The translations under genes were made by a program, and so were the position numbers. This document shows, one piece after another, positions 22,373 through 31,080 of a DNA stretch of 42,475 nucleotides (positions are counted from its first letter, which is position 1; every line of letters begins with the position of its first letter). The DNA is from Actinomycetes bacterium (lineage in GTDB: Bacteria; Actinomycetota; Acidimicrobiia; Acidimicrobiales; RAAP-2). Where the stretch lies: positions 1 to 42,475 of the forward strand of contig JAJZJC010000021.1 of the NCBI GenBank assembly GCA_021810205.1, given 5' to 3'. The notes below the pieces were generated by a model. The model had not been told where the DNA came from and searched no databases. It was given only the letters and a program-made list of their open reading frames with translations.

Positions 22373-24058
22373 TCACGCCCCCGGCGACGCCTGGGCGGCT
22401 GCGATCGCCTCGGTGCGCGCGCCACGGCGAGCGAAGCCCCTCCACCTTGCGCCCACGGCCGCCTCGAGGACGCGGCGGGTGTCGCAGCGTTCGCCACCGC
22501 CGGTCCATGCCACGTACTGGTCCGGGCGCACGAGCACCAGCTCCGCCCCGTACTGACGCCGTGGCCCCTCGGCGGGGTCGAAGAGGACCCTGAAGGGCAC
22601 CCCGAGGCGGCGAGCGTCGTCCTCGAAGGCCGCCACGACCTCCGGGGCACCGAACGCGAGGAGCGTGAAACCGTCGCCGAGCGCGTCGAACGCATTGGTG
22701 CCGTCCGAGAGGCGGCACGGCCCGAGGTGGTGCCCGGCCCGGGCGTCGAGGCGGTGCTCGCCGACGACGCTGCAGCGCCCCCCAGGAGGGCCGTCGACGA
22801 CCGGCGAGCCCTCGTAGTGCGGCTCGTACCACAGGGGCCCAGTGTTGGCGACCGCCATCTGCGGCCAGGCCGCCTCGAAGGCGGCGCGATCGCGCTCGGG
22901 GTCGTAGCGCTCGAGGAAGGCCCGGTCATGCTCGATCCCGGCGGTGATCACGTCTCGTCCGGTCTCTTCGAAGATCGGTTGGCGCTCGAGCGAGTAGGTC
23001 TCGAGGAGACGGTCCCCTCCCCAGCCCCGCAGCACGGCCTCGAGCTTCCAGGCGAGGTTGACCGCGTCTTCGAGCCCGGTGTTCAGCCCGTAGCCGCCGT
23101 AGGGGGGATGGCTGTGCGCGGCGTCACCGGCGACGAGCGCGCGCTCGCGCCGGTACTGCCGCGCGACGTCGACACGCAGGTCCCAAAAGCCCAAGTAGCT
23201 GAACTCGCACGCGAAGGGCACCCCGGCGGCCTCGTGCAAGATCCCCAGGATGTCGCGCGCTTCGGTCCTGCCCGCGGTGGGCGCGTGGAAGAACCACGTG
23301 CTGCCCACGTCGACGCGCCCGAAGAAGCGCCAGTACCCGTGGAGGTCGGGGTGCATGGCGCGATAGGTGGTGCACTCGGGAAACCGTGAGAGTGCCCGGT
23401 GCAGCTCGGTGGAGGAGAAGACCGCGAGCACCATCCGCTGGCGCAACGAACCGCTCTGGCGGTCGATGCCCGCCTGCTCTCGGACGATCGAGCGCGCGCC
23501 GTCGCAGCCGACGACGTAGTCGGCCTCGAGCACCTGGGCCTCGCTCGGCCGTTCCACCGAGACGACGCCGACACGCACACCCCGTGTCGACTGCTCGATC
23601 GAGCACACGACATGGCCGTACATCGTCGTCACGGTCGCGCAGTCACGCACTCGCTCGCGAAGGACGGCCTCGGTCTCGTACTGCGGCAGGCGCTCGATGG
23701 CTTGGGAGAAGTAGGCCGCGACCGCCTCGCGGCCGGCGGGCGCGTGCCAGTACTCGTTCATGAGGTCGCGGTACGCGACGATCCCCCCGAGCGGGTAGCC
23801 CTCGGGCAGGGTGCGACGGGCACGGAGCTCGCCCGCTGAGCCCCAGCGCGCGAAGTGCTCCATGGTTCGCTGGGTGAGGTTCTGGCCCTTGGGGATCTGC
23901 TGGGGCTCGTGACGGCGTTCGACCAGCGCGCAGTGCACGCCCCGGCGGCCGAGCTCGATCGCGAGCGCATGGCCAACCGGACCACCGCCGACCACCACGA
24001 CCTCGAAGCGGTCCGTACCTCGTCTCGAGCTGGAAGCAGCGTGTTCGACGCTCGTCAC
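22373..24058 (-). CDS. FAD-dependent aromatic hydroxylase (MhpA/PheA-like)
   Basis: A 561-residue single-component flavin monooxygenase that would hydroxylate a phenolic substrate using NAD(P)H and O2. Motifs in order: the Rossmann GGGPVG (24-29), the DG motif VVGCDGARSIVREQAG, and the GD motif ALVAGDAAHSHPPYGGYGLNTGLEDAVNLAWKL. The C-terminal about 130 residues (GHHLGPCRLSDGTNAFDALGDGFTLLAF, then LVLVRPDQYVAWTGG) are the thioredoxin-like domain of the MhpA / phenol hydroxylase group. Its ATG overlaps the stop of the upstream hydroxylase by 4 bases, so the two are co-translated. With homoprotocatechuate genes close by, ring hydroxylation of 3- or 4-hydroxyphenylacetate or a related acid is likely; the precise substrate is inference. 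Confidence 0.88.
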   Translation of the reverse strand: MTSVEHAASSSRRGTDRFEVVVVGGGPVGHALAIELGRRGVHCALVERRHEPQQIPKGQNLTQRTMEHFARWGSAGELRARRTLPEGYPLGGIVAYRDLMNEYWHAPAGREAVAAYFSQAIERLPQYETEAVLRERVRDCATVTTMYGHVVCSIEQSTRGVRVGVVSVERPSEAQVLEADYVVGCDGARSIVREQAGIDRQSGSLRQRMVLAVFSSTELHRALSRFPECTTYRAMHPDLHGYWRFFGRVDVGSTWFFHAPTAGRTEARDILGILHEAAGVPFACEFSYLGFWDLRVDVARQYRRERALVAGDAAHSHPPYGGYGLNTGLEDAVNLAWKLEAVLRGWGGDRLLETYSLERQPIFEETGRDVITAGIEHDRAFLERYDPERDRAAFEAAWPQMAVANTGPLWYEPHYEGSPVVDGPPGGRCSVVGEHRLDARAGHHLGPCRLSDGTNAFDALGDGFTLLAFGAPEVVAAFEDDARRLGVPFRVLFDPAEGPRRQYGAELVLVRPDQYVAWTGGGERCDTRRVLEAAVGARWRGFARRGARTEAIAAAQASPGA

Positions 24059-25785
24059 CGATCCTCCGTTCCCGTGCTGCGTGCGATGCCGGTGCAGCCG
24101 GCGGACCCGCTGATCTTGTCGAAGAGACCCTCGAGGTCATCGGGTACCGCATCACCACGCCACGCGACATGCTGGTCGGGGCGGCTGAGCACGAGCGCGC
24201 GGTCGTAGCTCCGATCGACCTCGGGGCCCTCGATGTCGACCAGGTCGAGGGGCACCCTGCGTGCGGCGGCGGCCGTGAGGAGCCGCTCGACCGGTGCGTC
24301 CCGATCGGTGCGGATCACGGTGTAGCCAGGTCCCAACAGGTCGTAGAGCGACTGGCCGCCGTGCACACGGACATGGGGCACGCGGCATCCGGGGACCGTC
24401 GAGGGGCAGAAGGTGCCCATCGTGTAGCCCGGGGCCGTGGCGCCGTCGTACTCGATGATCGGCGAGTGGTCGTAGAAGTACCCGAAGTTCAGCCCTGCCG
24501 CGCAGTACTGCTGGACGTTCAGCTCGTAGCTCCTCTTTCCCCACTCGGCCCGGATCTTCTGGCCCGCGGGCCCCGCGTCCTCGATCTCAGGGGGCACCGC
24601 GAGCCGCTCCTTGCGCAACGCGAGGGCGTGGTTCATGGCGAAACGGGAGACCTGCTCGGTGATCGGGAGCCGCTCCGCCTCGTACGCGTCGAGCAGCCTC
24701 GGCCCGCCCCATCCAGCGAGCGACGCCGCGAGGAGCCACGAGAGGTCCATCGCGTCGGCGATGCCTGCGTTCATCCCGTAACCGGCGTAGGGCACCCACA
24801 CGTGGGAGGCGTCGCCGCAGATGAACACTCGCCGGTCCCTGAACCGGTCGGCAACCAGCCGCCGCCCGAACCAGTCCTCCTTGCTCAAGACCTCGTAGGA
24901 GAACCCGTCGTCGACACCGAGGATGGCCCGGATCGACGCGTCGCGCTCGACCGATGTGAAGTCCGCTTCGTCGTCTCGCAAGTAGTTGTGCACGAGCCAA
25001 CGCTCGATCCCGTCGACTGCGTAGACGACGCCGCAGCGACGCGGGTTGAACGAGAACGTCCCCCATGCTGGCGCCCCCTGCATGCGCTCGAGGAGGCCGG
25101 GAGCCCGGAGGTAGGTCGACTGCGTGCGCTGCACCACCGCTGTGCCCTCGAGCGACGCGCCGATCCAGCCACGCGTGCGCGAGCGACCACCGTCGCACCC
25201 GACGAGATAGCTCGCCTCGAGCACCGACTCCCCGCCGCCCTCGAGGTCTCGCACCCGCGCACGGACGCCGCCGGGACCCTGGTCGACACCCACGCAGCGG
25301 GCCCGGTTCACGATCCGCACCAGCGGGAGGGCTCGTGCGTGGTCGAAGATGACCGGCTCCAAGTAGATCTGGTTGATCCGATGCGGGGGCTCGGGCGTCG
25401 GCCACCCCGTGTCCGGACCGTCGGTGCAGGTGAAGCGGTCACGGCGGCTCGGGATCGGGATCCGGCCGAACTCGACGCCCGTGGTCGAGGTGCGAAAGGC
25501 GACGTCGTGGGGGTAGTCGGCCGGCAGCCCGGCATCGCGGACCGCGCCGGCGAACCCGAGCCGCCTGAACGCCTCCATGGTCCGGGCCGACACGTGATTG
25601 CACTTCACGCTCGGCGGCTCGCCCGCTCGCCGCTCCTCGATCACGACCACGCTGACCCCTCGCCAGGCGAGATCGATGGCAAGGCTGAGGCCGACCGGAC
25701 CGGCACCGACGACGATCACCTCGGCCCCCGGCTCACCCCCGGGCGACAACCGATCGCCGGCGGGCGGGCGCTCGGTCCCGGTCAT
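24055..25785 (-). CDS. FAD-dependent aromatic hydroxylase (MhpA-like), second copy
   Basis: A 576-residue flavin monooxygenase related to, but clearly divergent from, its downstream neighbour. GAGPVG (27-32) binds the FAD ADP moiety; LVGCDGGRSRTRGWIG is the DG motif and VFICGDASHVWVPYAGYGMNAGIADAMDLSWLL the GD motif. The C-terminal domain ends with ALVLSRPDQHVAWRG, as in MhpA-type enzymes. I start at ATG 25785; the frame stays open to a GTG at 25872, but the additional 29 residues are Arg/Ser-rich and look non-coding. First gene of a two-hydroxylase operon, divergent from the isochorismatase-like gene; the shared region has a GTATAC-centred box. Two tandem hydroxylases may act successively or on different side-chain variants. 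Confidence 0.87.
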   Translation of the reverse strand: MTGTERPPAGDRLSPGGEPGAEVIVVGAGPVGLSLAIDLAWRGVSVVVIEERRAGEPPSVKCNHVSARTMEAFRRLGFAGAVRDAGLPADYPHDVAFRTSTTGVEFGRIPIPSRRDRFTCTDGPDTGWPTPEPPHRINQIYLEPVIFDHARALPLVRIVNRARCVGVDQGPGGVRARVRDLEGGGESVLEASYLVGCDGGRSRTRGWIGASLEGTAVVQRTQSTYLRAPGLLERMQGAPAWGTFSFNPRRCGVVYAVDGIERWLVHNYLRDDEADFTSVERDASIRAILGVDDGFSYEVLSKEDWFGRRLVADRFRDRRVFICGDASHVWVPYAGYGMNAGIADAMDLSWLLAASLAGWGGPRLLDAYEAERLPITEQVSRFAMNHALALRKERLAVPPEIEDAGPAGQKIRAEWGKRSYELNVQQYCAAGLNFGYFYDHSPIIEYDGATAPGYTMGTFCPSTVPGCRVPHVRVHGGQSLYDLLGPGYTVIRTDRDAPVERLLTAAAARRVPLDLVDIEGPEVDRSYDRALVLSRPDQHVAWRGDAVPDDLEGLFDKISGSAGCTGIARSTGTEDR

Positions 25786-25890
25786 GGAGCCGCCCGATCG
25801 TCGGGAGCGGCGAACGCTCGGGCGCCCTCTGCGTCGGCGGGAAGAGCCCGCGCCCGTCCGCCCGGGTGCCACCGTGGCAGACTGCGCATG

Positions 25891-25905
25891 GATCGTATAC
25901 TAATC
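25891..25905 (+). promoter_or_regulatory. Divergent promoter with candidate GntR-type operator
   Basis: GATCGTATACTAATC contains a GTATAC palindrome and an excellent rightward -10 TATACT (25896-25901). Operators centred on GTATAC are typical of FCD-type GntR regulators, one of which is encoded at 26774. It lies 74 bases before the isochorismatase-like gene and 106 before the leftward hydroxylase. Confidence 0.5.
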
Positions 25906-25974
25906 TTCACCCGGGCGGCTCTTCCAGCACAGCCGGCGAGCCACCTTCGGGTGCAATCGGAAAGGCAGGATGCT

Positions 25975-26742
25975 GTGGACGAGCGACCCATCCTCTCACT
26001 CGAGCGCGCTGCCCTCCTCGTCGTCGACATGCAGAACGACTTCGTGCATCCCGACGGCGGCTTCGGCGTGAGCGCACGCCGAGGTGGCAGCTCGATCGAT
26101 TTCGGCGGCCTCACCGCCACGATCCCCATGGTCGCGGAGCTCATTGCGGCGGCGCGCGCGGCGCAACGGCCGGTCGTCTACATCGCCCACGTGCTGCGCG
26201 CCGACTACTCCGACGCCGCCTACCCGTACTGGCGCGCTGGCCCGCCAGGGACGAAGCGACAGGGCAACTTCCTCGTCGACGGCACCTGGGGTGCGCAGAT
26301 CATCGATGATCTCGCGCCGGCACCCGGCGAGCACCTCGTCGTGAAGAAGGGCTTCGACGGATTCTCGAACACCGGTCTCGACATGCTGCTTCGCAACCTC
26401 GGCGTCGACACCTGCGTCGTCTGCGGCGTCAAGACCTGCGTCTGCGTCTCCTCGACGGTGCGCGGCGCGTCCGAGCGCAATTACCAGATCGTCGTGGTCG
26501 GTGACGCCTGCGCAGACAACACGGCGGAGTGGCACGAGGCCGAGCTGGTCACCCTCTCGCGCATCTTCGCCGACGTGCTCGACACCGCCGCCGTGACCGA
26601 GCTGCTCGCTTCGGTCGCCCCCCGGACAGGCCCGCGCACAGCCCCTCGCACTGCTCGTCTCGCAGCCCCCGGTCTCGCAGCCCCTGGTCTCGCAGCCCCT
26701 CGTGCACAGGGGGCGGCTCTCCGCGCCAGCGCGCCGTCCTAG
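25975..26742 (+). CDS. Isochorismatase-family (cysteine) hydrolase
   Basis: A 255-residue hydrolase of the isochorismatase/nicotinamidase superfamily. The catalytic triad is visible: Asp in LLVVDMQNDF (about residue 20), Lys in VVKKGFDGFSNT, and Cys in VCGVKTCVCVSSTVRGA. A Cys nucleophile indicates amide or ureide hydrolysis (nicotinamidase, ureidoacrylate or maleamate amidase types) rather than isochorismate cleavage. The GTG at 25975 was chosen for the preceding AGGCAGGA; an ATG at 25888 lies within the promoter box. The C-terminus bears repeats LAAPGLAAPGLAAP from 15-bp duplications (about 26655-26700). It is divergent from the hydroxylases, so it may release an aromatic acid or ammonia from an amide precursor. 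The substrate is not determined. Confidence 0.85.
   Translation: MDERPILSLERAALLVVDMQNDFVHPDGGFGVSARRGGSSIDFGGLTATIPMVAELIAAARAAQRPVVYIAHVLRADYSDAAYPYWRAGPPGTKRQGNFLVDGTWGAQIIDDLAPAPGEHLVVKKGFDGFSNTGLDMLLRNLGVDTCVVCGVKTCVCVSSTVRGASERNYQIVVVGDACADNTAEWHEAELVTLSRIFADVLDTAAVTELLASVAPRTGPRTAPRTARLAAPGLAAPGLAAPRAQGAALRASAPS
26655..26705. repeat. 15-bp tandem repeat at the 3' end of the hydrolase gene
   Basis: TCTCGCAGCCCCTGG-like units occur three times in frame and add the tail LAAPGLAAPGLAAPRA to the isochorismatase-type protein. Confidence 0.8.
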
Positions 26743-26773
26743 CGCGCGATCGGCCCCCACTCGCCGGCCGGCG

Positions 26774-27508
26774 TCACTTCCGCCGAGCCGCGGGACGCTG
26801 GACGCCTGCGGGCGCTGCAGCCGACGCGTCCCTCCGCCGGTCGACCGCCTTGTGGATCGCCTGGTAGGCCTCGACGGTCTGGAGCTTGTGCCAGCGCGCG
26901 TACGCCTCGATCTTCTCCTGGTCCCCCCCCTCGAGCAAGGTGAGCAGCTCGCCGTGCTCCTTCACCGCCGCTCCCGATCGCTCCGGGAGGTAGACGAACA
27001 TCGTCTGGCGAAGACGGTCGAGCTTCGCGTTCGTCTGGGCGATCATGTCCACGAGGTACCGGTTCGGGCAGCGCGACAGGATCGTGTCGTGGAAGGTGCG
27101 GTTCAGGCGGCTGAACTCCAAGGGGTCGGCTTTCGCCGCTGCCACCTCCATCCGTTCGGTCGTCGTGCGGAGCTTGGCCATGTCGCTCTTTCGCAAGAAC
27201 GTCGCTGCCTGCGCGGTGCCCGCGCCCTCCAAGATGGCGAGGCACACCATCGCCGGTCCCCATATGGTGGCATCGACGGGTGCCACGATCGCTCCCGCGT
27301 TCTGCCTGAACTGGACCCAGCCCTGGGCTTCGAGCCGCCGCAGCGCCTCGCGCACCGGGATCGGGCTCACCTCGAGCTCGCGGGCCAGCGCGTCGATGTT
27401 CAGACGCGCCAGTGGCGGATAGGTCCCGTCGTGGATGCGGTCACGGAGCAGCCCGTAGGTGCGCTCGAGCTTGCTCTCGGCCGCTGGATCGTTCGTGTTC
27501 GTTGGAAT
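26774..27508 (-). CDS. GntR/FCD-family regulator with probable ATT start
   Basis: About 244 residues: N-terminal winged helix (ESKLERTYGLLRDRIHDGTYPP, then DALARELEVSPIPVREALRRLEAQGW) and an FCD effector domain with the expected metal-site pattern of Asn/His residues (RTFHDTILSRCPN and EHGELL). It lies directly behind hpaD in the same frame: the hpaD stop TAG (27515-27517) is followed by GTC GAC ATT CCA, with no ATG, GTG or TTG before residue 54 of the winged helix. ATT at 27506-27508, with GAGG of the hpaD end about 8 bases upstream, is the best start; translation coupled to hpaD termination is likely. It presumably represses the catabolic genes until an aromatic acid or its metabolite binds. 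Confidence 0.83.
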   Translation of the reverse strand: MPTNTNDPAAESKLERTYGLLRDRIHDGTYPPLARLNIDALARELEVSPIPVREALRRLEAQGWVQFRQNAGAIVAPVDATIWGPAMVCLAILEGAGTAQAATFLRKSDMAKLRTTTERMEVAAAKADPLEFSRLNRTFHDTILSRCPNRYLVDMIAQTNAKLDRLRQTMFVYLPERSGAAVKEHGELLTLLEGGDQEKIEAYARWHKLQTVEAYQAIHKAVDRRRDASAAAPAGVQRPAARRK

Positions 27509-27514
27509 GTCGAC

Positions 27515-28579
27515 CTACCTCGTGCCCGCCGCCGGCCCCGACCCGCTCGATCCGGCACCAGCCGGCCCCGCCGCGAACCCATCAGCGCCGACCTTCACCT
27601 CGGAGACCTGCAGGATCTCCCTGACAGGGCACACCGTACCGTCCAGATCCAAGACGGGCATCGCCTCGGTGTACCAGCTCGGGACGACCTCGTTCCCGTA
27701 GAAGTCGCGGCGCCGGGGATCGTCGACGCGCCACCGGAGCGTCTCGTGGTCCGGGTCGCCCGTATAGTAGTCGCTCGTGTAGATCTCGACGCGGTGGCCA
27801 TCGGGGTCCCGCAGGTAGACGTAGAAGGCGTTCGACACGCCGTGGCGTCCCGGGCCCCGCTCTCGATGGTGCTCTACGTGCAGCGAGCCGAGCACGTCAC
27901 AGATCCTCAGCACGCTGTGGCTCTCGGGCGTGAAGAAGCCGAGGTGATGGAGCCGCGGCCCTGCCCCGCCGGTGAAGGCCACGTCATGGACCGTCTGCTT
28001 GCGGAACATCCATGCCGCATAGAGGGTGGAGTCGTCTTCGATCGTCTCCGAGCAGCCGAAGCCGAGAGACCGATAGTGCTCGAAGGCGAGGCGGACGTCG
28101 GGGACCACGACGTTGAAGTGGTCGATACGCGCCGGCTCCGCGCCTCGGCGCAGCTCGAAACGCTGGATGAGACGCTCTGCGTGCGCGGCGTCGCAGAAGA
28201 GCTCGACGGTGAAGCCGAGCGGGTCCTCGGCGCGCACGCTCTCCCCGACCCCCTCCGTGGCTCCCGCGGGGATCCAGCGGGTCCGGCACCCCCGCGCCGC
28301 GAACCACTCGGCACCGCGCGCCACGTCGTCGGGCGTCCGCACACGGTACGAGAGGTACTCGAGGGCGGGCGCGCCGGCCGCACGTAGCACGACGTTGTGG
28401 TGGATGAGCTCGTCGCTGCCGCGCAGGTAGAGCGTGGAGGCGTCTTCGTCGCTGACGTGGAAGCCCAGCAGGTCGACCCAGAACCAGCGGGCTTGGGCGA
28501 TGTCGGTCACCCGCAGGGACGCGTAGGCAGTCCGCACGATGTCCGGCGGCCCGCCGGCCACGGTCCCAGTCGACCCCAC
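27515..28579 (-). CDS. hpaD: Homoprotocatechuate 2,3-dioxygenase
   Basis: A 354-residue extradiol dioxygenase very similar throughout to the Brevibacterium fuscum enzyme, which opens 3,4-dihydroxyphenylacetate next to the two hydroxyls with O2. The metal ligands H154 (RIDHFN), H212 (RLHHLGF) and E265 (HRVEIYT) and the acid/base H198 (TVHDV) are all at the expected spacings; ERGPGRHGVSNAFYVYLRDPDGHR and the end VVPSWYTEA..VLDLDG are signature stretches. A GTG start with AAGGAGG 7 bases upstream overlaps the end region of hpaE (3-base gap). The C-terminal 40 residues, after VKVGADGF, are a Gly/Ala/Ser tail unlike the model enzyme. It defines the pathway of this island. Confidence 0.95.
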   Translation of the reverse strand: MGSTGTVAGGPPDIVRTAYASLRVTDIAQARWFWVDLLGFHVSDEDASTLYLRGSDELIHHNVVLRAAGAPALEYLSYRVRTPDDVARGAEWFAARGCRTRWIPAGATEGVGESVRAEDPLGFTVELFCDAAHAERLIQRFELRRGAEPARIDHFNVVVPDVRLAFEHYRSLGFGCSETIEDDSTLYAAWMFRKQTVHDVAFTGGAGPRLHHLGFFTPESHSVLRICDVLGSLHVEHHRERGPGRHGVSNAFYVYLRDPDGHRVEIYTSDYYTGDPDHETLRWRVDDPRRRDFYGNEVVPSWYTEAMPVLDLDGTVCPVREILQVSEVKVGADGFAAGPAGAGSSGSGPAAGTR

Positions 28580-28582
28580 GGC

Positions 28583-30106
28583 TCAGCCTCCTTGATGCGT
28601 GCCGGTCCCAAATCGTGGCACGTGCGTGTCCCCGAGCGCGACGTGCACGATCCGCAGCTCACTGTAGAAGTCGAGGCTGTGCTCGCCACCTTCTCGCCCG
28701 AGCCCGCTCGCCTTGACGCCACCGAACGGGGTGCGCAGGTCACGCACGTTGTGCGAGTTGATCCACTGCATGCCGGCGTCCAGGCGCTCGGCGACCCGGT
28801 GGGCACGCGCGAGATCGGAGGTCCACAGGTACGCGGCGAGCCCGTACTTGGTGCCGTTGGCCAGTTCGATGGCGTCATCTTCTGCGTCGAAGGGGGTCAC
28901 GCACACGACCGGCCCGAAGATCTCCTCTTGGAAGATGCGCATGGAGGGGGTGACGTCGGCGAAGACCGTCGGTGCGAGGAAGTTGCCCTCGGGGAGGTGC
29001 TCGGGTCGTCCCCCGCCGGCGACCACACGGGCGCCCTCCTTCTTTCCGGCGTCGACATATCCGAGCACCCGCTCGTAGTGCTCGGGGTGGACGAGCGCGC
29101 CGACCTCGGTGCTCGGGTGGGAGGGGAGCCCAACACGGACCGCGCGGGCCCGCTCGGCGAGTCGCGCCACGAACCCGTCGTAGACGCTGCGTTCGACCAG
29201 GACCCGCGAGCCCGCGGTGCAGCGCTCGCCGTTCAAGGAGAACACCCCGAAGACGCACCCGTCGAGGGCAGCTTCGAGATCGGCATCGGCGAAGACCAGG
29301 ACCGGGCTCTTTCCCCCGAGCTCCATGGAGAGGCCCTTTAGATGATCGGCGGCGGCCCGCATGATCACCTGCCCGGTCGTCGTCTCGCCGGTGAAGGAGA
29401 TCAGCGGGACTCCGGGGTGCGCCACGAGCGCGGCGCCTGCAACCTCGCCGATTCCCTGGACCATGTTGAAGACGCCGTCGGGCACGCCTGCGTCCGCCAT
29501 GATCTCGGGAAGCAGGCTCGCCGACAACGGCGTCCACTCCGCCGGCTTCAGCACCACCGTGCATCCTGCCGCCAGCGCCGGCGCCAGCTTCCAGGACTCG
29601 AGCATGAACGGCGTGTTCCACGGGGTGATGAGCCCGGCGACGCCCGTCGCACGGCGCAGCACGTAGCCGAGCTGGCCGGGGGAGCGGAACGCGTCCTCGT
29701 GGAGGCCGACGATGAGGTCCGCGAAGAACCGGAAGTTCTCGGCGGCACGGCGCGCCTGGCCCTTGGCCTGGGTGATGGGCAACCCGGTGTCGAAGGACTC
29801 CCAGGCGGCCAACTGCGCGCCGCGCGCCTCGATGCCGTCTGCGACTCGCATCAAGATGGCGGCGCGCGCACGTACCGGCATGTCGCGCCACCCGCCGTCG
29901 AAGGCGGCGCGTGCGGCACGCGCGGCGCGATCGACGTCCGTCGCGTCTCCCGCGGCGACGCGTGCATAGGGCTGGTTGGTCACCGGGTCGGCGAGCGCGA
30001 AGGTCTCCCCCCTCGCGCCCTCCATCAGGGCGCCGCCGATGTAGTGCTCGATGCGCGACGGGAGCCCCGCCGGGGCGGCGCACGTCGACGTATCGGGCAC
30101 CGTCAT
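28583..30106 (-). CDS. hpaE: 5-carboxymethyl-2-hydroxymuconate semialdehyde dehydrogenase
   Basis: A 507-residue NAD(P)-dependent aldehyde dehydrogenase that oxidises the ring-cleavage product of hpaD to 5-carboxymethyl-2-hydroxymuconate. Catalytic residues are N164 (TPWNTPFML), E262 (MELGGKSP) and C296 (NGERCTAGS); FTGETTTG binds the nicotinamide end of the cofactor. The C-terminal motif WINSHNVRDLRTPFGGVKASGLGREGG is characteristic of HpaE/HpcC. The ATG at 30106 lies 14 bases after the DapA-like gene in a duplicated GACGAGTGACATG element; the upstream copy of that ATG is followed at once by a stop, so only the second can start the gene. hpaD follows after 3 bases. Confidence 0.92.
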   Translation of the reverse strand: MTVPDTSTCAAPAGLPSRIEHYIGGALMEGARGETFALADPVTNQPYARVAAGDATDVDRAARAARAAFDGGWRDMPVRARAAILMRVADGIEARGAQLAAWESFDTGLPITQAKGQARRAAENFRFFADLIVGLHEDAFRSPGQLGYVLRRATGVAGLITPWNTPFMLESWKLAPALAAGCTVVLKPAEWTPLSASLLPEIMADAGVPDGVFNMVQGIGEVAGAALVAHPGVPLISFTGETTTGQVIMRAAADHLKGLSMELGGKSPVLVFADADLEAALDGCVFGVFSLNGERCTAGSRVLVERSVYDGFVARLAERARAVRVGLPSHPSTEVGALVHPEHYERVLGYVDAGKKEGARVVAGGGRPEHLPEGNFLAPTVFADVTPSMRIFQEEIFGPVVCVTPFDAEDDAIELANGTKYGLAAYLWTSDLARAHRVAERLDAGMQWINSHNVRDLRTPFGGVKASGLGREGGEHSLDFYSELRIVHVALGDTHVPRFGTGTHQGG

Positions 30107-30123
30107 GTCACTCGTCCATGTCA
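30094..30123. repeat. 13-bp duplication at the dapA-like/hpaE junction
   Basis: On the minus strand GACGAGTGACATG occurs twice in direct succession. The first copy ends the DapA-like gene (GAC GAG TGA), the second supplies the hpaE start codon. Confidence 0.8.
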
Positions 30124-31080
30124 CTCGTCGCCGTCGAGAAGGCGCCGCGCGAGGTCCGCAGGCGGGCCGTCGAGCACCGCGAGGCCCTCGCCCAACAGCT
30201 TGGCGACAGCCACCGCTCCCGCCGGAGTCAGCCGGCAGAGGGGGGGACGCACCGCGCCCGAGCCGAGCAGCCCGCTTCGTTCGAGCACCCACTTCGCAGG
30301 TGCCGGGTTGGTCTCGACGAAGATCAGGTCGATGAGGGGGTGGAGCGCGTAGTGCAGGTCGAGCGCCTTGTCCGCCTCCCCTCCCGTCGCATGCTCGTAC
30401 ATCTGTGCAACGGCAGCGGGGGCGACGTTGGCGACGGCGCTGACGAAGCCGATCCCGCCCAAGGTGAGGAGCGGCAGGCAGAGCAGCTCGATCCCGGACC
30501 ACATCAAGGTGTCGCGCCCAGCGACGTACATGACGCGCGAGAAGTGCTCGAAGTCCTTCGTCGTCTCCTTGACCCCCACGACGTTCGCATGCGCGCGGCG
30601 AAGGCGGCCGATCGTCTCGGGGGCGACGTCGACCGCGGTGCGCGACGGGACGTTGTAGACGACGATCGGAAGATCGGGGTACTCGGTGGCGACTGCGGAG
30701 TACCACGAAAAGAGCCCGTCTTGGGTGGGGCGCGAGTAGTACGGGCTGATCACGAGGACCGCGTCCGCGCCCATCTCGGCTGCTGCACCGGTCAGCTCCA
30801 TGGTCTCGTCCAGCTTCGTCGAGCCGGTCCCCGGCACGAACGGCACCGTGTCGCCGACGACCTCGGTCACCGCACGCATCGCGGCGATCCTCTCCTCGAC
30901 GCGCTGCGCGGACGGCTCGCCGGTCGACCCGCCGAGCGAGATGCCGTGCGAGCCGCTCTCGAGCTGCCATCGCACGAGGTGCTGGAGCCCTTCGAGGTCG
31001 ACCTCGCCGGTGTCGGTGAAGGGGGTGACGACCGGCGCGATGGAACCCCTGATCGTCTGTGGATCCGACCGGAACCTCAT
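30121..31080 (-). CDS. DapA-family class I aldolase / lyase
   Basis: A 319-residue member of the dihydrodipicolinate synthase/N-acetylneuraminate lyase family, a TIM barrel that forms a Schiff base with pyruvate. The predicted Lys is K171 in VVGVKETTKD; GSTGE (51-55) and VYNVPSRT (141-148, with Y142) are conserved. The genetic context argues against lysine biosynthesis: the ATG overlaps the FAH-RraA stop and the stop is 14 bases from hpaE. In the homoprotocatechuate route the last step is cleavage of 4-hydroxy-2-oxoheptanedioate to pyruvate and succinic semialdehyde, normally by HpaI (class II). A pyruvate-dependent DapA-like aldolase could replace it. That assignment is inferred. Confidence 0.87.
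   Translation of the reverse strand: MRFRSDPQTIRGSIAPVVTPFTDTGEVDLEGLQHLVRWQLESGSHGISLGGSTGEPSAQRVEERIAAMRAVTEVVGDTVPFVPGTGSTKLDETMELTGAAAEMGADAVLVISPYYSRPTQDGLFSWYSAVATEYPDLPIVVYNVPSRTAVDVAPETIGRLRRAHANVVGVKETTKDFEHFSRVMYVAGRDTLMWSGIELLCLPLLTLGGIGFVSAVANVAPAAVAQMYEHATGGEADKALDLHYALHPLIDLIFVETNPAPAKWVLERSGLLGSGAVRPPLCRLTPAGAVAVAKLLGEGLAVLDGPPADLARRLLDGDE

Noticed and set aside
30121..31080. Assignment as the lysine-biosynthesis enzyme DapA
   Set aside because: It overlaps FAH-RraA and adjoins hpaE-hpaD; catabolic context outweighs family name.
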